From positions 62,001 through 126,000 of the forward strand of contig CABYOT010000002.1 in the NCBI GenBank assembly GCA_902520695.1: a stretch of 64,000 nt of DNA, in the 5' to 3' direction. The DNA is from an uncultured Pelagibacteraceae bacterium. GTDB taxonomy: Bacteria; Pseudomonadota; Alphaproteobacteria; Pelagibacterales; Pelagibacteraceae. The position numbers and the translations under genes are program-made. The notes beneath the pieces are model-generated. The model was not told where the DNA came from and did not search any database. It was given only the letters and a program-made list of their open reading frames with translations. This document shows positions 1 through 10,042 of this stretch, piece by piece; position 1 is the first letter of the stretch; every line of letters starts with the position of its first letter.

Positions 1-253
1 ACAAGCAGAGCAAGAGGGTCTGGATAAAATATTTTTAGAATCAGGCTTTGAATGGAGAGAGCCAGGCTGTTCAATGTGTCTAGCAATGAATGCGGATAAG
101 CTTAAACCTGAAGAAAGATGTGCATCTACCTCTAATAGAAATTTTGAGGGTAGACAGGGAAGAGGTGGTAGAACACATTTAGTTAGTCCAGCAATGGCTG
201 CAGCAGCTGCAATTTCTGGAAACTTAGATGATGTTAGAAAATACCAAAATTAA
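1..253 (+). CDS. leuC: 3-isopropylmalate dehydratase large subunit, C-terminal end (partial)
   Basis: This is the last 83 codons of LeuC, cut by the left window edge; reading starts at base 2. LeuC and LeuD form the aconitase-type isomerase that converts 2-isopropylmalate to 3-isopropylmalate in cytosolic leucine synthesis. The visible part has [11 protein letters not shown], which carries two of the cysteines that hold the [4Fe-4S] cluster, then [12 protein letters not shown] and [13 protein letters not shown], all typical of the LeuC C-terminus. The stop codon is followed directly by the ATG of leuD, so the two subunits are almost certainly translated together. The assignment is firm despite truncation. 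Confidence 0.95.
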   Translation, partial: QAEQEGLDKIFLESGFEWREPGCSMCLAMNADKLKPEERCASTSNRNFEGRQGRGGRTHLVSPAMAAAAAISGNLDDVRKYQN

Positions 254-859
254 ATGAATAAATTTATCTCAATAAAAAGTGTTCCTGCTTATCTACCTAT
301 CGTCAATATAGATACAGATATGATAATTCCTAAACAGTTTTTAAAAACCATAAAAAGAACTGGACTAGGGAAAAATTTATTTTTTGAAATGAGATATGAT
401 CAAAGTGGTAAAGAGATAGATGACTTTATTTTAAATAATAGTCCATATAATAATTCTAAAATTTTAATTGCAGGAAAGAATTTTGGATGTGGTTCTTCCA
501 GAGAACACGCTCCTTGGGCTTTAATGGATTTTGGAATAACTTGTGTAATTAGTTCAAGTTATGCAGATATATTTTATAATAATTGTTTTAAAAACGGGAT
601 TTTGCCAATTACAATTTCAGAGGATCAAATCAAAGAAATTTCAGAGTACTCGAATAGAAAAGAGGAAATTTCTGTAAATTTGCCTGAGCAAACAATAAGT
701 TTTGGTAATAAAGAAATAAAATTTGAAATAGATCAATTTAAGAAAAAATGTCTAATAGAGGGATTAGATGACATTGCGTTATCTCTAGAAAAATCTGAAA
801 AAATAGTTTCATACGAAAATAAAATTAAAGAAGCAAAACCTTGGATATTTAATGATTAA
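254..859 (+). CDS. leuD: 3-isopropylmalate dehydratase small subunit
   Basis: LeuD is the swivel-domain partner of LeuC in the second step of leucine synthesis. The 201-residue length is normal for the proteobacterial form. The substrate loop [13 protein letters not shown] is at about residues 78-90, preceded by the [14 protein letters not shown] signature at 18-31. The ATG follows the leuC stop with no spacer, and the 3' end overlaps leuB by 8 bases, so leuC-leuD-leuB is one transcription unit. Nothing in the sequence suggests an unusual form. Confidence 0.97.
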   Translation: MNKFISIKSVPAYLPIVNIDTDMIIPKQFLKTIKRTGLGKNLFFEMRYDQSGKEIDDFILNNSPYNNSKILIAGKNFGCGSSREHAPWALMDFGITCVISSSYADIFYNNCFKNGILPITISEDQIKEISEYSNRKEEISVNLPEQTISFGNKEIKFEIDQFKKKCLIEGLDDIALSLEKSEKIVSYENKIKEAKPWIFND

Positions 860-1958
860 AATTAAAAAAAGAAAAATTTTGTTATTACCAGGGGATGGTA
901 TCGGACCTGAGGTAATTGCGGAAGTCAAAAAAATAATTGAATGGTTCAACTCAAATAAATCCTTGGACTTTGAAATTGACCAAGATTTGGTTGGAGGTGC
1001 TGCTTATGATAAACATGGAACTCCAATAACTGATGAAGCTTTTTACAAGGCACAAGAAAGCGCTGCAGTAATATTGGGTGCTGTTGGTGGACCAAAATGG
1101 GATAATATTGATTTTTCAAAAAAACCAGAGAGAGCTCTATTAAAATTAAGAAAAGAATTAAAATTATTTGCAAATTTAAGACCTGCAATTTGTTTTAAAC
1201 AACTCGTTGATGCCTCAAGTTTAAAGCCTGAATTTGTCTCTAATTTAGATATTCTTTTTGTTAGGGAATTAACGGGTGGTATTTACTTTGGTGAACCTAG
1301 AGGGATAAAACCAATTGATAATGGCGAAAGAAAAGGAATTAATACTCATATCTATACTACTAGTGAAATCGAGAGAGTAGCCCGTGTTGCATTTGATCTA
1401 GCCAGAAAAAGGAATAATAAAGTTACTTCCTGTGAAAAGTCGAATGTCATGGAGGCAGGTCAATTATGGAAAGAAGAAGTGCAAGCAATTCATGAAAAAG
1501 AATATAGTGATGTAGAATTAAAACATATGCTAGCAGATAACTGTGCAATGCAGTTAGTAAGAAATCCTAAACAATTTGATGTGATAGTAACAGATAATCT
1601 TTTTGGTGACATGTTATCAGATGAAGCTGCAATGTTAACTGGTTCTCTAGGGCTTTTGCCATCTGCGTCCCTTGGAGCCAAAGATAAAAATGGTAATATG
1701 AGATCTTTATATGAGCCAGTTCATGGATCAGCACCCGATATAGCAGGTCAAGGTATTGCTAATCCAATAGCAACAATACTGAGTTTTGCAATGGCTTTAA
1801 GATATTCTTTAGACCTAGATAAAGAGGCAGATAGTTTAGAAAAAGCTGTTCAAGGTGTGCTTGATGAGGGTCTTAGAACTAAAGACATTATTTCTAAGGG
1901 AATGAAAGAAGTATCAACATCAGTGATGGGAGATGCGATAATTTCAAAATTGCAATAA
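852..1958 (+). CDS. leuB: 3-isopropylmalate dehydrogenase
   Basis: LeuB oxidises and decarboxylates 3-isopropylmalate to 2-oxoisocaproate using NAD+, the last leucine-specific step before transamination. It is a beta-decarboxylating dehydrogenase of 368 residues, the usual length. Visible signatures are [10 protein letters not shown] near the N-terminus, the metal- and substrate-binding [11 protein letters not shown] at about 248-258, and the NAD-binding [18 protein letters not shown] near residue 290. The start overlaps leuD by 8 bases. A 26-base gap separates it from the DMSP genes, so read-through into dmdC is possible. Confidence 0.97.
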   Translation: MIKIKKRKILLLPGDGIGPEVIAEVKKIIEWFNSNKSLDFEIDQDLVGGAAYDKHGTPITDEAFYKAQESAAVILGAVGGPKWDNIDFSKKPERALLKLRKELKLFANLRPAICFKQLVDASSLKPEFVSNLDILFVRELTGGIYFGEPRGIKPIDNGERKGINTHIYTTSEIERVARVAFDLARKRNNKVTSCEKSNVMEAGQLWKEEVQAIHEKEYSDVELKHMLADNCAMQLVRNPKQFDVIVTDNLFGDMLSDEAAMLTGSLGLLPSASLGAKDKNGNMRSLYEPVHGSAPDIAGQGIANPIATILSFAMALRYSLDLDKEADSLEKAVQGVLDEGLRTKDIISKGMKEVSTSVMGDAIISKLQ

Positions 1959-1984
1959 TTAAACATTTATTCTAAAGTATATTT

Positions 1985-3748
1985 ATGCCAACTTATAACG
2001 CACCAGTAGATGATATGATGTTTCTCTTTGATAAATTGAGAAACAATAAAAAATATAATGAAATTGAAAAATATAAAGAAGTTAATACAGAATTAGTTAA
2101 AGATATTTTAGACGAAGCAGCAAAAATTACTCAAAACTTAATCCTACCTCTTGCAAAAAGTGGAGATGAAACGCCAGCTGTTTTAGAAAATGGTGTGGTT
2201 AGAACTCCTCCAGGATATAAGGAAGCTTATCAAAAATTTATAGAAGATGGATGGATTTCTTTATCTTGTGATCCGAAATATGGTGGTCAAGGAATGCCTA
2301 AAACAGTAAGCACTTTCTTTGATGAGATGTTATCATCTGCAAGTTTATCTTTTAAACTTTACAGTGAATTGACTATAGGAGCATATAACTGTTTGTTAAG
2401 GCACGCTGATGATGAAATAAAAAATACTTATTTACCCAAAATGGTTGAGGGTAAATGGAGCGGCACAATGTGTTTAACAGAACCAGTATGTGGAACAGAC
2501 TTAGGTCTTCTAAAAACTAAAGCAGTAGATCAAAATGATGGAACTTACAAAATTAGTGGCCAAAAAATTTTTATTACTTCAGGTGATCAAGATTTAACAG
2601 AAAATATTATTCATTTAGTATTAGCTCGATCAACAGACTCACCAGCAGGAACAAAAGGTATCAGTTTATTTTTAGTTCCAAAATTCGTTTTAAATAAAGA
2701 TGGATCAGTTGGGCCAAGAAACGGAGTTTCAACAGGATCAATAGAAAACAAAATGGGCATTAAGGGATCTGCAACATGTGTATTAAATTTTGATGATGCT
2801 GTTGGTTATATGATTGGACCTAAAAACAAAGGCCTTAACTCTATGTTCACAATGATGAATTTGGAGAGAATTATTGTTGGGATTCAAGGGTTAGGTATTT
2901 CTGAAATTGCATACCAAAATTCCCTTACTTACGCCAAAGAAAGAAAACAAGGAAAGGCATTTAATTCAAAATCAAATAATGGTGCAGATTTTATTATTGA
3001 TCACGTTGATATTAGACGGTCACTTTTGAGTATGAAGTCTATGATAGAGGGACAAAGAGCCTTGAGTTTCTGGCTGTCTCAACAAATTGAGGTTAGCTTA
3101 AATCATTCTGATGAAAAAATAAAACAAGAAGCTTCAGATCTTGTTTCATTAATGACTCCAGTTGTTAAATCGCTTTTCACGGACAATGCAATGGAAATAA
3201 CAAGTGAAGCAATGCAAATTCATGGAGGATATGGATTTACTAAAGATCAAGGCATTGAACAATTCTACAGGGATAATAGAATTACACCTATTTATGAGGG
3301 AACAAATTCAGTTCAGGCTGCTGACTTAGTCTTCAGAAAATTAATCAATAAAAATGGTGATATTATTGAAAACTACCTAAATTTGGTTAAAGACGAGATT
3401 AAAATTACTGACAAAAAAGCCGAGCCTTTTGTAAAACAACTTAACTATCATCTTGATATTTTGTCAAAATTTACTGATTGGATGAAGGAAAAAATAAAAA
3501 GTTCTCCAGAAGATGCAAGTGGAGCATGTAATGATTATTTAAAAGTTCTTGGTTTAGTTGCAACTGGGCATGCTTGGTTAAAAGTTCTAGAAGTTTCCTT
3601 TAAAGAATATGAGAGCAATAAAGATTTTTATGAGGATAAAATCCAAACTGCAAACTTTTTCTTTAATAGAGTACTTCCTAGGATAGAAAGTAGTTATATT
3701 ACTGCAACTACTGGAAGTAATTATATTATGAATTACAAATTTAATTAG
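1985..3748 (+). CDS. dmdC: 3-methylmercaptopropionyl-CoA dehydrogenase (DmdC)
   Basis: DmdC is the FAD-dependent acyl-CoA dehydrogenase that converts methylmercaptopropionyl-CoA to methylthioacryloyl-CoA in DMSP demethylation. At 587 residues it belongs to the long acyl-CoA dehydrogenase subgroup, with an extra N-terminal segment and a C-terminal helical domain. The central part shows CLTEPVCGTDLG and IHGGYGFTKDQGIEQFYRD, and the catalytic base is probably Glu438 in PIYEGTNSVQ, the usual Glu of this family. Long acyl-CoA dehydrogenases are hard to separate by sequence alone, so the call leans on the adjacent dmdB (1-base gap) and dmdA. No dmdD-type hydratase gene lies in the window, so the next step must be encoded elsewhere. 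Confidence 0.88.
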   Translation: MPTYNAPVDDMMFLFDKLRNNKKYNEIEKYKEVNTELVKDILDEAAKITQNLILPLAKSGDETPAVLENGVVRTPPGYKEAYQKFIEDGWISLSCDPKYGGQGMPKTVSTFFDEMLSSASLSFKLYSELTIGAYNCLLRHADDEIKNTYLPKMVEGKWSGTMCLTEPVCGTDLGLLKTKAVDQNDGTYKISGQKIFITSGDQDLTENIIHLVLARSTDSPAGTKGISLFLVPKFVLNKDGSVGPRNGVSTGSIENKMGIKGSATCVLNFDDAVGYMIGPKNKGLNSMFTMMNLERIIVGIQGLGISEIAYQNSLTYAKERKQGKAFNSKSNNGADFIIDHVDIRRSLLSMKSMIEGQRALSFWLSQQIEVSLNHSDEKIKQEASDLVSLMTPVVKSLFTDNAMEITSEAMQIHGGYGFTKDQGIEQFYRDNRITPIYEGTNSVQAADLVFRKLINKNGDIIENYLNLVKDEIKITDKKAEPFVKQLNYHLDILSKFTDWMKEKIKSSPEDASGACNDYLKVLGLVATGHAWLKVLEVSFKEYESNKDFYEDKIQTANFFFNRVLPRIESSYITATTGSNYIMNYKFN

Positions 3749-3749
3749 A

Positions 3750-5378
3750 ATGAACCCCTATGAAACAAATTTGGATAAAAACGATGCCAATTATGTTCCA
3801 TTAACCCCTTTATCATTTCTAGAAAGAGCAAAAGATATTTACCCAAACTACGAAGCAGTAGTTTATGAAAGTAGGAAATACACTTGGAGTGAAGTTTATA
3901 AAAGATGTATTAAGTTTGCCAGTGCATTAGATAAATTAGGTATTAAAACAGGTGATACGGTATCTGTTTTGGCTTTCAACACACCTGAAATATTCGAAGC
4001 ACATTACTCAATACCTATGGTCGGAGCAGTTATTAATGCTATTAATACAAGACTAGACTCAAAAACGATTAGTTACATTTTAAATCACAGTGAAGCAAAG
4101 GTTCTAATTGTAGATAGACAATTTCATGATGTAGTAAAAAAAGCGTTAGAGGAAGTTAATTCAAAAATTACTATAATTGATATAAATGATAAAGATGCAA
4201 ACTTAACCGATTCTAAAAATATTGGATCTTTGGAATATGAAGAGTTTTTAAATTCTGGAGATGAAAATTTTAAATGGAAAATGCCAAAAGATGAGTGGCA
4301 AGCTATAGCGTTAGGTTATACCTCTGGAACAACTGGTAATCCAAAAGGAGTTGTTTATCATCACAGAGGATCATATTTAATGGCAACAGGAAGTGCAGTT
4401 GCATGGAACATGCCTAATCAATTAAATTTTTTATACACAGTACCAATGTTTCATTGTAATGGCTGGTGCTATCCCTGGACAATGTCAATGATACATGGTC
4501 GAGTAATTTGTCTGAGAAATATTGATGTAAAAAAGATATTTGAATTAATTGATAAATATAAAGTTACTCATTTTGGTGGAGCACCAATAGTTTTAAACAT
4601 GTTAGCTAATGCACCTCAGGATCAGCAAAAAGAGTTAAAAAGAAAAGTATATGTATTAACAGCAGGTGCTCCTCCTCCGAGTATAATTTTCGAAAAAATG
4701 CAAAAGTTAGGCTTTGAAGTAATGCACGTATATGGTCTAACGGAAACCTACGGTCATATTTTACAGTGTGCATGGAATCAAGAATGGGATGAATTAGATC
4801 AAAATAATCAAAACGAAATAAGAGCAAGACAAGGTGTAAGGTATCCCAATACGGAAGGCGTTATTGTAATGGACCCTGAAACCATGAAGCCTGTTCCTCA
4901 TGATGGAAAAACAATGGGTGAAATTATGATTAGAGGAAATGTAGTGATGAAGGGTTATTTTAAAGATAAAGAAGCGACAGAAAAATCAATGGATGGAGGA
5001 TGGTTTCATTCTGGCGACTTAGCTGTAACACATCCAAGTGGTTACATAAAAATACAAGACCGATCAAAAGATATTATAATTTCAGGAGGAGAAAATATTT
5101 CATCTATTGAGATAGAAAATACGATTTCAAAACATCCTGCTGTATCACTGGCAGCTGTTGTAGCAAAACCAGATGAAAAATGGGGTGAAACACCTTGTGC
5201 TTTTGTTGAGTTAATCGAAGGAAAATCAAGCTCAGAGGAAGAAATTATTAAATTTTGTCGAGAAACTCTTGCTGGATTTAAACTTCCTAAGAAGGTTGTG
5301 TTTACGCCGCTACCAAAGACATCCACTGGAAAGATTCAAAAGTTTGAACTGAGAAAACAAGCTAAGGAATTAAACTAA
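3750..5378 (+). CDS. dmdB: 3-methylmercaptopropionate-CoA ligase (DmdB)
   Basis: DmdB activates methylmercaptopropionate, the product of DmdA, to its CoA thioester with ATP. The 542-residue protein is an ANL-superfamily adenylate-forming ligase. It shows the P-loop YTSGTTGNPKGVVYHHRG, the TVPMFHCNGW motif with His235 and Trp239 (His and Trp at this spacing are described as functional in characterised DmdB), the GLTETYG motif, the SGDLAV hinge region and the C-terminal catalytic Lys528 in STGKIQK. It lies between dmdC and dmdA, which supports this substrate over generic medium-chain fatty acids. Confidence 0.9.
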   Translation: MNPYETNLDKNDANYVPLTPLSFLERAKDIYPNYEAVVYESRKYTWSEVYKRCIKFASALDKLGIKTGDTVSVLAFNTPEIFEAHYSIPMVGAVINAINTRLDSKTISYILNHSEAKVLIVDRQFHDVVKKALEEVNSKITIIDINDKDANLTDSKNIGSLEYEEFLNSGDENFKWKMPKDEWQAIALGYTSGTTGNPKGVVYHHRGSYLMATGSAVAWNMPNQLNFLYTVPMFHCNGWCYPWTMSMIHGRVICLRNIDVKKIFELIDKYKVTHFGGAPIVLNMLANAPQDQQKELKRKVYVLTAGAPPPSIIFEKMQKLGFEVMHVYGLTETYGHILQCAWNQEWDELDQNNQNEIRARQGVRYPNTEGVIVMDPETMKPVPHDGKTMGEIMIRGNVVMKGYFKDKEATEKSMDGGWFHSGDLAVTHPSGYIKIQDRSKDIIISGGENISSIEIENTISKHPAVSLAAVVAKPDEKWGETPCAFVELIEGKSSSEEEIIKFCRETLAGFKLPKKVVFTPLPKTSTGKIQKFELRKQAKELN

Positions 5379-5428
5379 TATAGTTTCTTTACAAAAATCA
5401 AATAAGATGGCAGAAATGCTCAAAAAAA

Positions 5429-6538
5429 ATGAAAACTTTTTTAATAGCAAAATCAAGAAGACTTAGAGGTACACCATACACCTCTAGAATTGAAAAACAA
5501 GGTGTAACTGCTTATACTATATATAATCATATGTTGCTGCCAGCAGCATTTGGTTCTGTAGAAGATGCTTATCATCACTTGAAAGAGCATGTCCAGATTT
5601 GGGATGTTGCCGCTGAAAGACAAGTTGAAATTTCTGGTAAAGACTCAGCAAAATTGGTTCAATTGATGACTTGCAGAGATTTATCAAAATCCAAAGATGG
5701 AAGATGTTATTACTGCCCAATCATTGATGATAATGCAGGTTTAATTAATGATCCTGTGGTTCTAAGATTAAATGAAAATAGGTGGTGGGTCTCTTTAGCT
5801 GACTCAGATGTAATTCTATTTGCCAAAGGATTAGCGATTGGAAACAAATTTGACGTAAAAATTTCTGAACCCGATATTGATATAATGGCAGTTCAAGGAC
5901 CAAAATCATTTCAATTAATGGAAAAAGTTTTTGGAGAAAAAATTGTAAATTTAAAATTTTTTGGGTTTGATTATTTTGAATTTGGTGGAGATAAACATCT
6001 TATTGCAAAGTCAGGATGGTCTAAACAAGGTGGCTATGAAATTTATATGGAACACAACGAGTCAGGTTTAAAACTGTACGATCATCTTTTTGAAATTGGT
6101 AAGGAATTCAATATTAGACCAGGTGGACCAAACCTTATTGAACGTATTGAGAGTGGTTTACTTTCCCATGGTAATGATATGGACAATGGAGATAATCCAT
6201 ATGAATGTGGTTTTGATAAGTATGTTAATATAGATAGTGATGTTGATTTCTTAGGTAAAGAAAAACTGAAAAAAATTAAAGCCGAGGGAATTAAAAAAAA
6301 ACTTATGGGAGTAAAAATTGATGCTAAGGAAATTAGCGTTAATGGCTCAATGGATCTAGTAGACGAAGATAATAATATAATTGGAGAATTAAGATCTGGT
6401 TGTTACAATCCGACTTTTAAACAAGTCATTGGGATTGCAATGATTAACAAACCACACTTTGAGACTTCGAAATCCTTTAAAATCAATATAAATGGCTCTG
6501 ATTTTGATGGAAAAGTTTGTGATTTACCTTTCATTTAG
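5429..6538 (+). CDS. dmdA: DMSP demethylase (tetrahydrofolate-dependent), DmdA
   Basis: DmdA moves a methyl group from dimethylsulfoniopropionate to tetrahydrofolate, giving methylmercaptopropionate and 5-methyl-THF. It is a GcvT-fold aminomethyltransferase homologue. The 369-residue length equals that of the crystallised P. ubique enzyme, and stretches such as [34 protein letters not shown] and [11 protein letters not shown] match that protein closely as I recall it, so this is a true DmdA and not a GcvT or sarcosine dehydrogenase. A 50-base gap follows dmdB, so it may have its own promoter, although I see no convincing boxes. The 5-methyl-THF can feed methionine synthesis or be oxidised for energy. 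Confidence 0.95.
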   Translation: MKTFLIAKSRRLRGTPYTSRIEKQGVTAYTIYNHMLLPAAFGSVEDAYHHLKEHVQIWDVAAERQVEISGKDSAKLVQLMTCRDLSKSKDGRCYYCPIIDDNAGLINDPVVLRLNENRWWVSLADSDVILFAKGLAIGNKFDVKISEPDIDIMAVQGPKSFQLMEKVFGEKIVNLKFFGFDYFEFGGDKHLIAKSGWSKQGGYEIYMEHNESGLKLYDHLFEIGKEFNIRPGGPNLIERIESGLLSHGNDMDNGDNPYECGFDKYVNIDSDVDFLGKEKLKKIKAEGIKKKLMGVKIDAKEISVNGSMDLVDEDNNIIGELRSGCYNPTFKQVIGIAMINKPHFETSKSFKININGSDFDGKVCDLPFI

Positions 6539-6557
6539 TATAAAACTTTAAAATATC

Positions 6558-7568
6558 ATGAATATAGCAATAGTAGGAGCGACAGGAAACGTAGGTCGAA
6601 AATTAATAGAAGTTCTGGAAAAAAAAAACTTTCCAATAACAGAGGCTTACTTAGTTGCGTCTTCAAATAGTGAAGGAAAAAAAATCAATTTTTTAGGAAA
6701 AGAGCATACTGTTAGTAATTTAGAACAATTTGATTTCTCAAAAGTAAAAATTGCTTTTTTTGCAGCTGGTTCTTCAATTGCTGAAAAATGGGCACCGATC
6801 GCAGCAGAAAAAACAATTGTAATTGATAATTCAAAATTCTTTCGAAAAGATCCAGAAATTCCTTTAATTGTTCCAGAGGTAAATTCCAAAGAATTACCTA
6901 AATTTAAAAATAAGAATATTATAGCAAATGCCAATTGTTCGGTAATACCAATAGTTGTAGCTCTCAAACCATTGCATGATTTGTATAATGTAAAAAGAAT
7001 AGTTGCATCAACTTATCAATCTGTATCAGGAGCAGGTAAGGCAGGAATGGATGAACTTATTTCTCAAACTAAAGAAGTCATGGAAAATAAAGATGTTGAG
7101 TCAAAAAATTTTACTAAGCAAATCGCTTTTAATGCCATACCACATATTGATAGTTTTCTTGAAAATGGAAGTACAAAAGAAGAGCAAAAAAATCATGATG
7201 AGGTAAAAAAAATTTTAGATAGTAAAATTAATATAACATCTACTTGTGTAAGAATCCCTGTTCTTGTTTCTCACTCCATAAGTGTGAATGTTGAATTTAA
7301 CAAAAAACATGACTTAGAAGAAATAAGAAATGTCTTATCATCATCACCAGGATGCAAGGTAGTTGATGAGCAAAAAGATGGAGGATACATTACGCCAGTT
7401 GAAGCTGAAGACAAATTTGAAACATTCATATCAAGAATTCGCGAGGACTCTTCTCAACCAAATTCAATTAATTTGTGGGTTGTGTCTGATAACTTATTAA
7501 AAGGTGCTGCACTTAATGCAGTTGAAATTGCTGAGGCTTTAGTAGAAAAAGATTTTTATGGAAAATAA
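6558..7568 (+). CDS. asd: Aspartate-semialdehyde dehydrogenase
   Basis: Asd reduces aspartyl phosphate to aspartate semialdehyde, the branch point to lysine/diaminopimelate, threonine and methionine. The 336-residue protein opens with the Rossmann motif IVGATGNVGRKLIEVL and carries the catalytic cysteine Cys127 in ANANCSVIP, with the conserved TYQSVSGAGKAGMDEL that follows it. The last 11 bases overlap the start of sdhC, so it is probably translationally coupled to the succinate dehydrogenase genes even though the pathways are unrelated. Confidence 0.96.
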   Translation: MNIAIVGATGNVGRKLIEVLEKKNFPITEAYLVASSNSEGKKINFLGKEHTVSNLEQFDFSKVKIAFFAAGSSIAEKWAPIAAEKTIVIDNSKFFRKDPEIPLIVPEVNSKELPKFKNKNIIANANCSVIPIVVALKPLHDLYNVKRIVASTYQSVSGAGKAGMDELISQTKEVMENKDVESKNFTKQIAFNAIPHIDSFLENGSTKEEQKNHDEVKKILDSKINITSTCVRIPVLVSHSISVNVEFNKKHDLEEIRNVLSSSPGCKVVDEQKDGGYITPVEAEDKFETFISRIREDSSQPNSINLWVVSDNLLKGAALNAVEIAEALVEKDFYGK

Positions 7569-7941
7569 AAATCCAATTTCGCCACATATACAAATTTATA
7601 ATTGGCACATCTCCTCACTGGTTTCAATTTCACACAGAATAACTGGTATAATAAACTTTTTCACTATAACTTTAATAGGCATATGGATAGCTTCTTTACT
7701 ATTGGGTGAGCAGAGTTATCAGAATATTAATTTGTTCTTATCATCTTTTTTAGGCAAATTTTTTTGTCTTGGAATTATTTGGTCTTTTTCATTTCAAATG
7801 CTTAGTGAAATAAGACATTTGTTTATGGATTTAGGTTATGGTTTTGAGCAAAAAACTACAAAAATAACAGGACTAATTGTGCTAATCGGATCATTTCCAC
7901 TTACTGTAATAATCTTTATTATTGGAAGAGTTTTAATTTAA
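7558..7941 (+). CDS. sdhC: Succinate dehydrogenase cytochrome b556 subunit
   Basis: SdhC is one of two membrane anchors of complex II and passes electrons from the Fe-S subunit to ubiquinone. The 127-residue protein has the NxxISPHxxIYxW start of alphaproteobacterial SdhC, the quinone-site motif SISHRITG at 24-30 and three hydrophobic segments (about 30-50, 65-83, 103-125). His87 in EIRHLFMDLG corresponds to the haem b ligand His84 of E. coli SdhC. The start overlaps asd by 11 bases and the stop overlaps sdhD by 1. The ligand expected from SdhD is missing (see sdhD). Confidence 0.93.
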   Translation: MENKNPISPHIQIYNWHISSLVSISHRITGIINFFTITLIGIWIASLLLGEQSYQNINLFLSSFLGKFFCLGIIWSFSFQMLSEIRHLFMDLGYGFEQKTTKITGLIVLIGSFPLTVIIFIIGRVLI

Positions 7942-8264
7942 TGGGATCAGTTACAAAAAAATGGTTGTTCTTAAAAGTAAGTTCAGCAATATTAGTGCCT
8001 TTAATGCTATGGTTTGCGATTAATCTAGCTTCTATTTACGATAAAGGCTTTGAACAGGTATTACTATTTGTGTCTTCTCAACCTTCAAAGTTTTTGTTAA
8101 GTCTTTTTTTGATTTTTGCATATTTTTTCTCTGCACTAAGTATTAGCGAGGTTTTTGAGGACTATATCGAAGATCAAAAAATCAAAAATGCCGCAAATAA
8201 ATCTTTAAATATCTTTGCTATAGTATTTCCATTATTAATCATTATCTTAATATTTAGTTTATAG
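7941..8264 (+). CDS. sdhD: Succinate dehydrogenase membrane anchor subunit SdhD, lacking the haem-ligand histidine
   Basis: Its position between sdhC and sdhA, its 107-residue length and three hydrophobic segments (about 12-32, 50-70, 87-107) identify the second membrane anchor of complex II. The family motif that ends in aspartate-tyrosine is present as VFEDYI, with Asp74 and Tyr75 at the quinone site. The histidine that normally lies 11 residues before that Asp (His71 in E. coli) is Phe63 here, and the next conserved Gly is Ser67. The whole protein contains no histidine, so bis-histidine ligation of haem b by SdhC and SdhD cannot occur in the usual way. The gene is otherwise intact. Confidence 0.88.
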   Translation: MGSVTKKWLFLKVSSAILVPLMLWFAINLASIYDKGFEQVLLFVSSQPSKFLLSLFLIFAYFFSALSISEVFEDYIEDQKIKNAANKSLNIFAIVFPLLIIILIFSL

Positions 8265-8266
8265 TT

Positions 8267-10042
8267 ATGAGTGCATACAAAATTATTGATCATGAATATG
8301 ATGTTGTTGTTCTAGGTGCAGGTGGTTCTGGGCTAAGAGCAGCTGTAGGATTGAGTGAAGCTGGATTAAAAACTGCATGTGTCTCTAAAGTGTTCCCAAC
8401 CAGAAGCCACACCTCCGCAGCACAAGGCGGTATTTCAGCAGCACTTGGAAATATGGGTGAAGATGATTGGAGATGGCATATGTACGACACTGTTAAAGGT
8501 GCTGATTGGTTAGGAGACCAAGATTCTATAGAATATTTATGTAAGGAAGCACCAGCTGCTGTTCTTGAATTAGAAAAGTATGGAGTTCCATTTAGCAGAA
8601 CAGATGATGGCAAAATTTATCAAAGGCCTTTTGGTGGTATGACAAAAAACTATGGAAATGAGACTGTACAAAGAACTTGTGCAGCAGCAGATAGAACTGG
8701 ACATGCAATACTTCACACATTGTATGGACAAGCTTTAAAGCATAACACTGAATTTTTTATAGAGTACTTTGCATTAGATTTAATTATGAAAGATGGAGCA
8801 TGCAAAGGTATAATTGCTTGGAACCTAAACGATGGAACAATTCACAGATTTAAGTCCCACACAACAATTATAGCAACAGGGGGTTATGGAAAAGTGTATT
8901 ACTCAGCTACATCAGCTCATACTTGCACTGGAGATGGTAATGCCATGGCTCTTAGAGCTGGATTACCTTTACAAGACATGGAATTTGTACAATTTCATCC
9001 AACGGGAATATATGGTCATGGAACATTAATTTCCGAAGGTGTAAGAGGAGAAGGTGGTTATTTAGTAAATTCAAAAGGAGAAAGATTTATGGAGCGTTAT
9101 GCTCCTAAAGCAAAAGATTTAGCATCTAGAGATGTTGTAAGTAGATCAATTGCTGTAGAAATTAATGAGGGTAGAGGTATTGGAAAAGAACAGGATCATG
9201 TTCATCTTCATATTGATCATTTGGATCCAAAAGTTATAGATGAGAGACTTCCAGGAATATCAGAGGCTTCAAAATTATTTGCAAATGTTGATGTAACTAA
9301 GGAACCTATCCCAGTAGTACCTACAGTGCATTATAATATGGGTGGAATACCAACAAATTATAAAGCAGAAGTTTTAACATTAAATGGATCTGAAAAAACT
9401 GTACCTGGGTTAATGGCTATTGGAGAAGCAGCATGTGTTTCTGTTCATGGCGCAAATAGATTAGGTTCAAACTCATTAATAGATTTAGTAGTTTTTGGAA
9501 GAGCGGCAGCGAAAAGAGCTGCAGAGTTAGTAAAACCTGGAATGAAGCATGATGAAATTGACAAAAATGAAACGGATAGATGTTTAGATAGATTTGACAA
9601 ATTAAGAAACTCAGAGGGTTCAAATCCAACATCTGAACTGAGACTTTCAATGCAAAAAACGATGCAATCAAAATGTGCTGTATTTAGAACTGAGAAAACA
9701 TTAAAGGAGGGCGTTGATGAAATTAGAAAACCTTATGATGGAATGGACTCTCTTTCTGTAAAAGATAAGTCATTAATCTTTAATACTGATTTAGTTGAAA
9801 CACTAGAATTTGACAACTTAATAAGACAAGCAATAACTACAATGGACTCTGCGTATCATAGAAAAGAAAGCAGAGGAGCTCATGCAAGAGAAGATTTTCC
9901 AAAAAGAGATGATGAGAATTATATGCAACACACTCTGTCTTGGTGTAATGGTTCAAAAACTAAAATTAATTATAGACCTGTTCATAGATCAACACTTACA
10001 AATGATGTACAATATTTTCCTCCACAGGAAAGAGTGTATTAA
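8267..10042 (+). CDS. sdhA: Succinate dehydrogenase flavoprotein subunit
   Basis: SdhA oxidises succinate to fumarate on the cytoplasmic face of complex II. The 591-residue protein has the FAD-binding [14 protein letters not shown] near the N-terminus and His48 in [11 protein letters not shown], the residue that carries covalent FAD in this family. Further conserved segments are the substrate-site [26 protein letters not shown] and the C-terminal [12 protein letters not shown]. Two bases separate it from sdhD and its stop overlaps the sdhB start by one base. No anomalies seen. Confidence 0.98.
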   Translation: MSAYKIIDHEYDVVVLGAGGSGLRAAVGLSEAGLKTACVSKVFPTRSHTSAAQGGISAALGNMGEDDWRWHMYDTVKGADWLGDQDSIEYLCKEAPAAVLELEKYGVPFSRTDDGKIYQRPFGGMTKNYGNETVQRTCAAADRTGHAILHTLYGQALKHNTEFFIEYFALDLIMKDGACKGIIAWNLNDGTIHRFKSHTTIIATGGYGKVYYSATSAHTCTGDGNAMALRAGLPLQDMEFVQFHPTGIYGHGTLISEGVRGEGGYLVNSKGERFMERYAPKAKDLASRDVVSRSIAVEINEGRGIGKEQDHVHLHIDHLDPKVIDERLPGISEASKLFANVDVTKEPIPVVPTVHYNMGGIPTNYKAEVLTLNGSEKTVPGLMAIGEAACVSVHGANRLGSNSLIDLVVFGRAAAKRAAELVKPGMKHDEIDKNETDRCLDRFDKLRNSEGSNPTSELRLSMQKTMQSKCAVFRTEKTLKEGVDEIRKPYDGMDSLSVKDKSLIFNTDLVETLEFDNLIRQAITTMDSAYHRKESRGAHAREDFPKRDDENYMQHTLSWCNGSKTKINYRPVHRSTLTNDVQYFPPQERVY

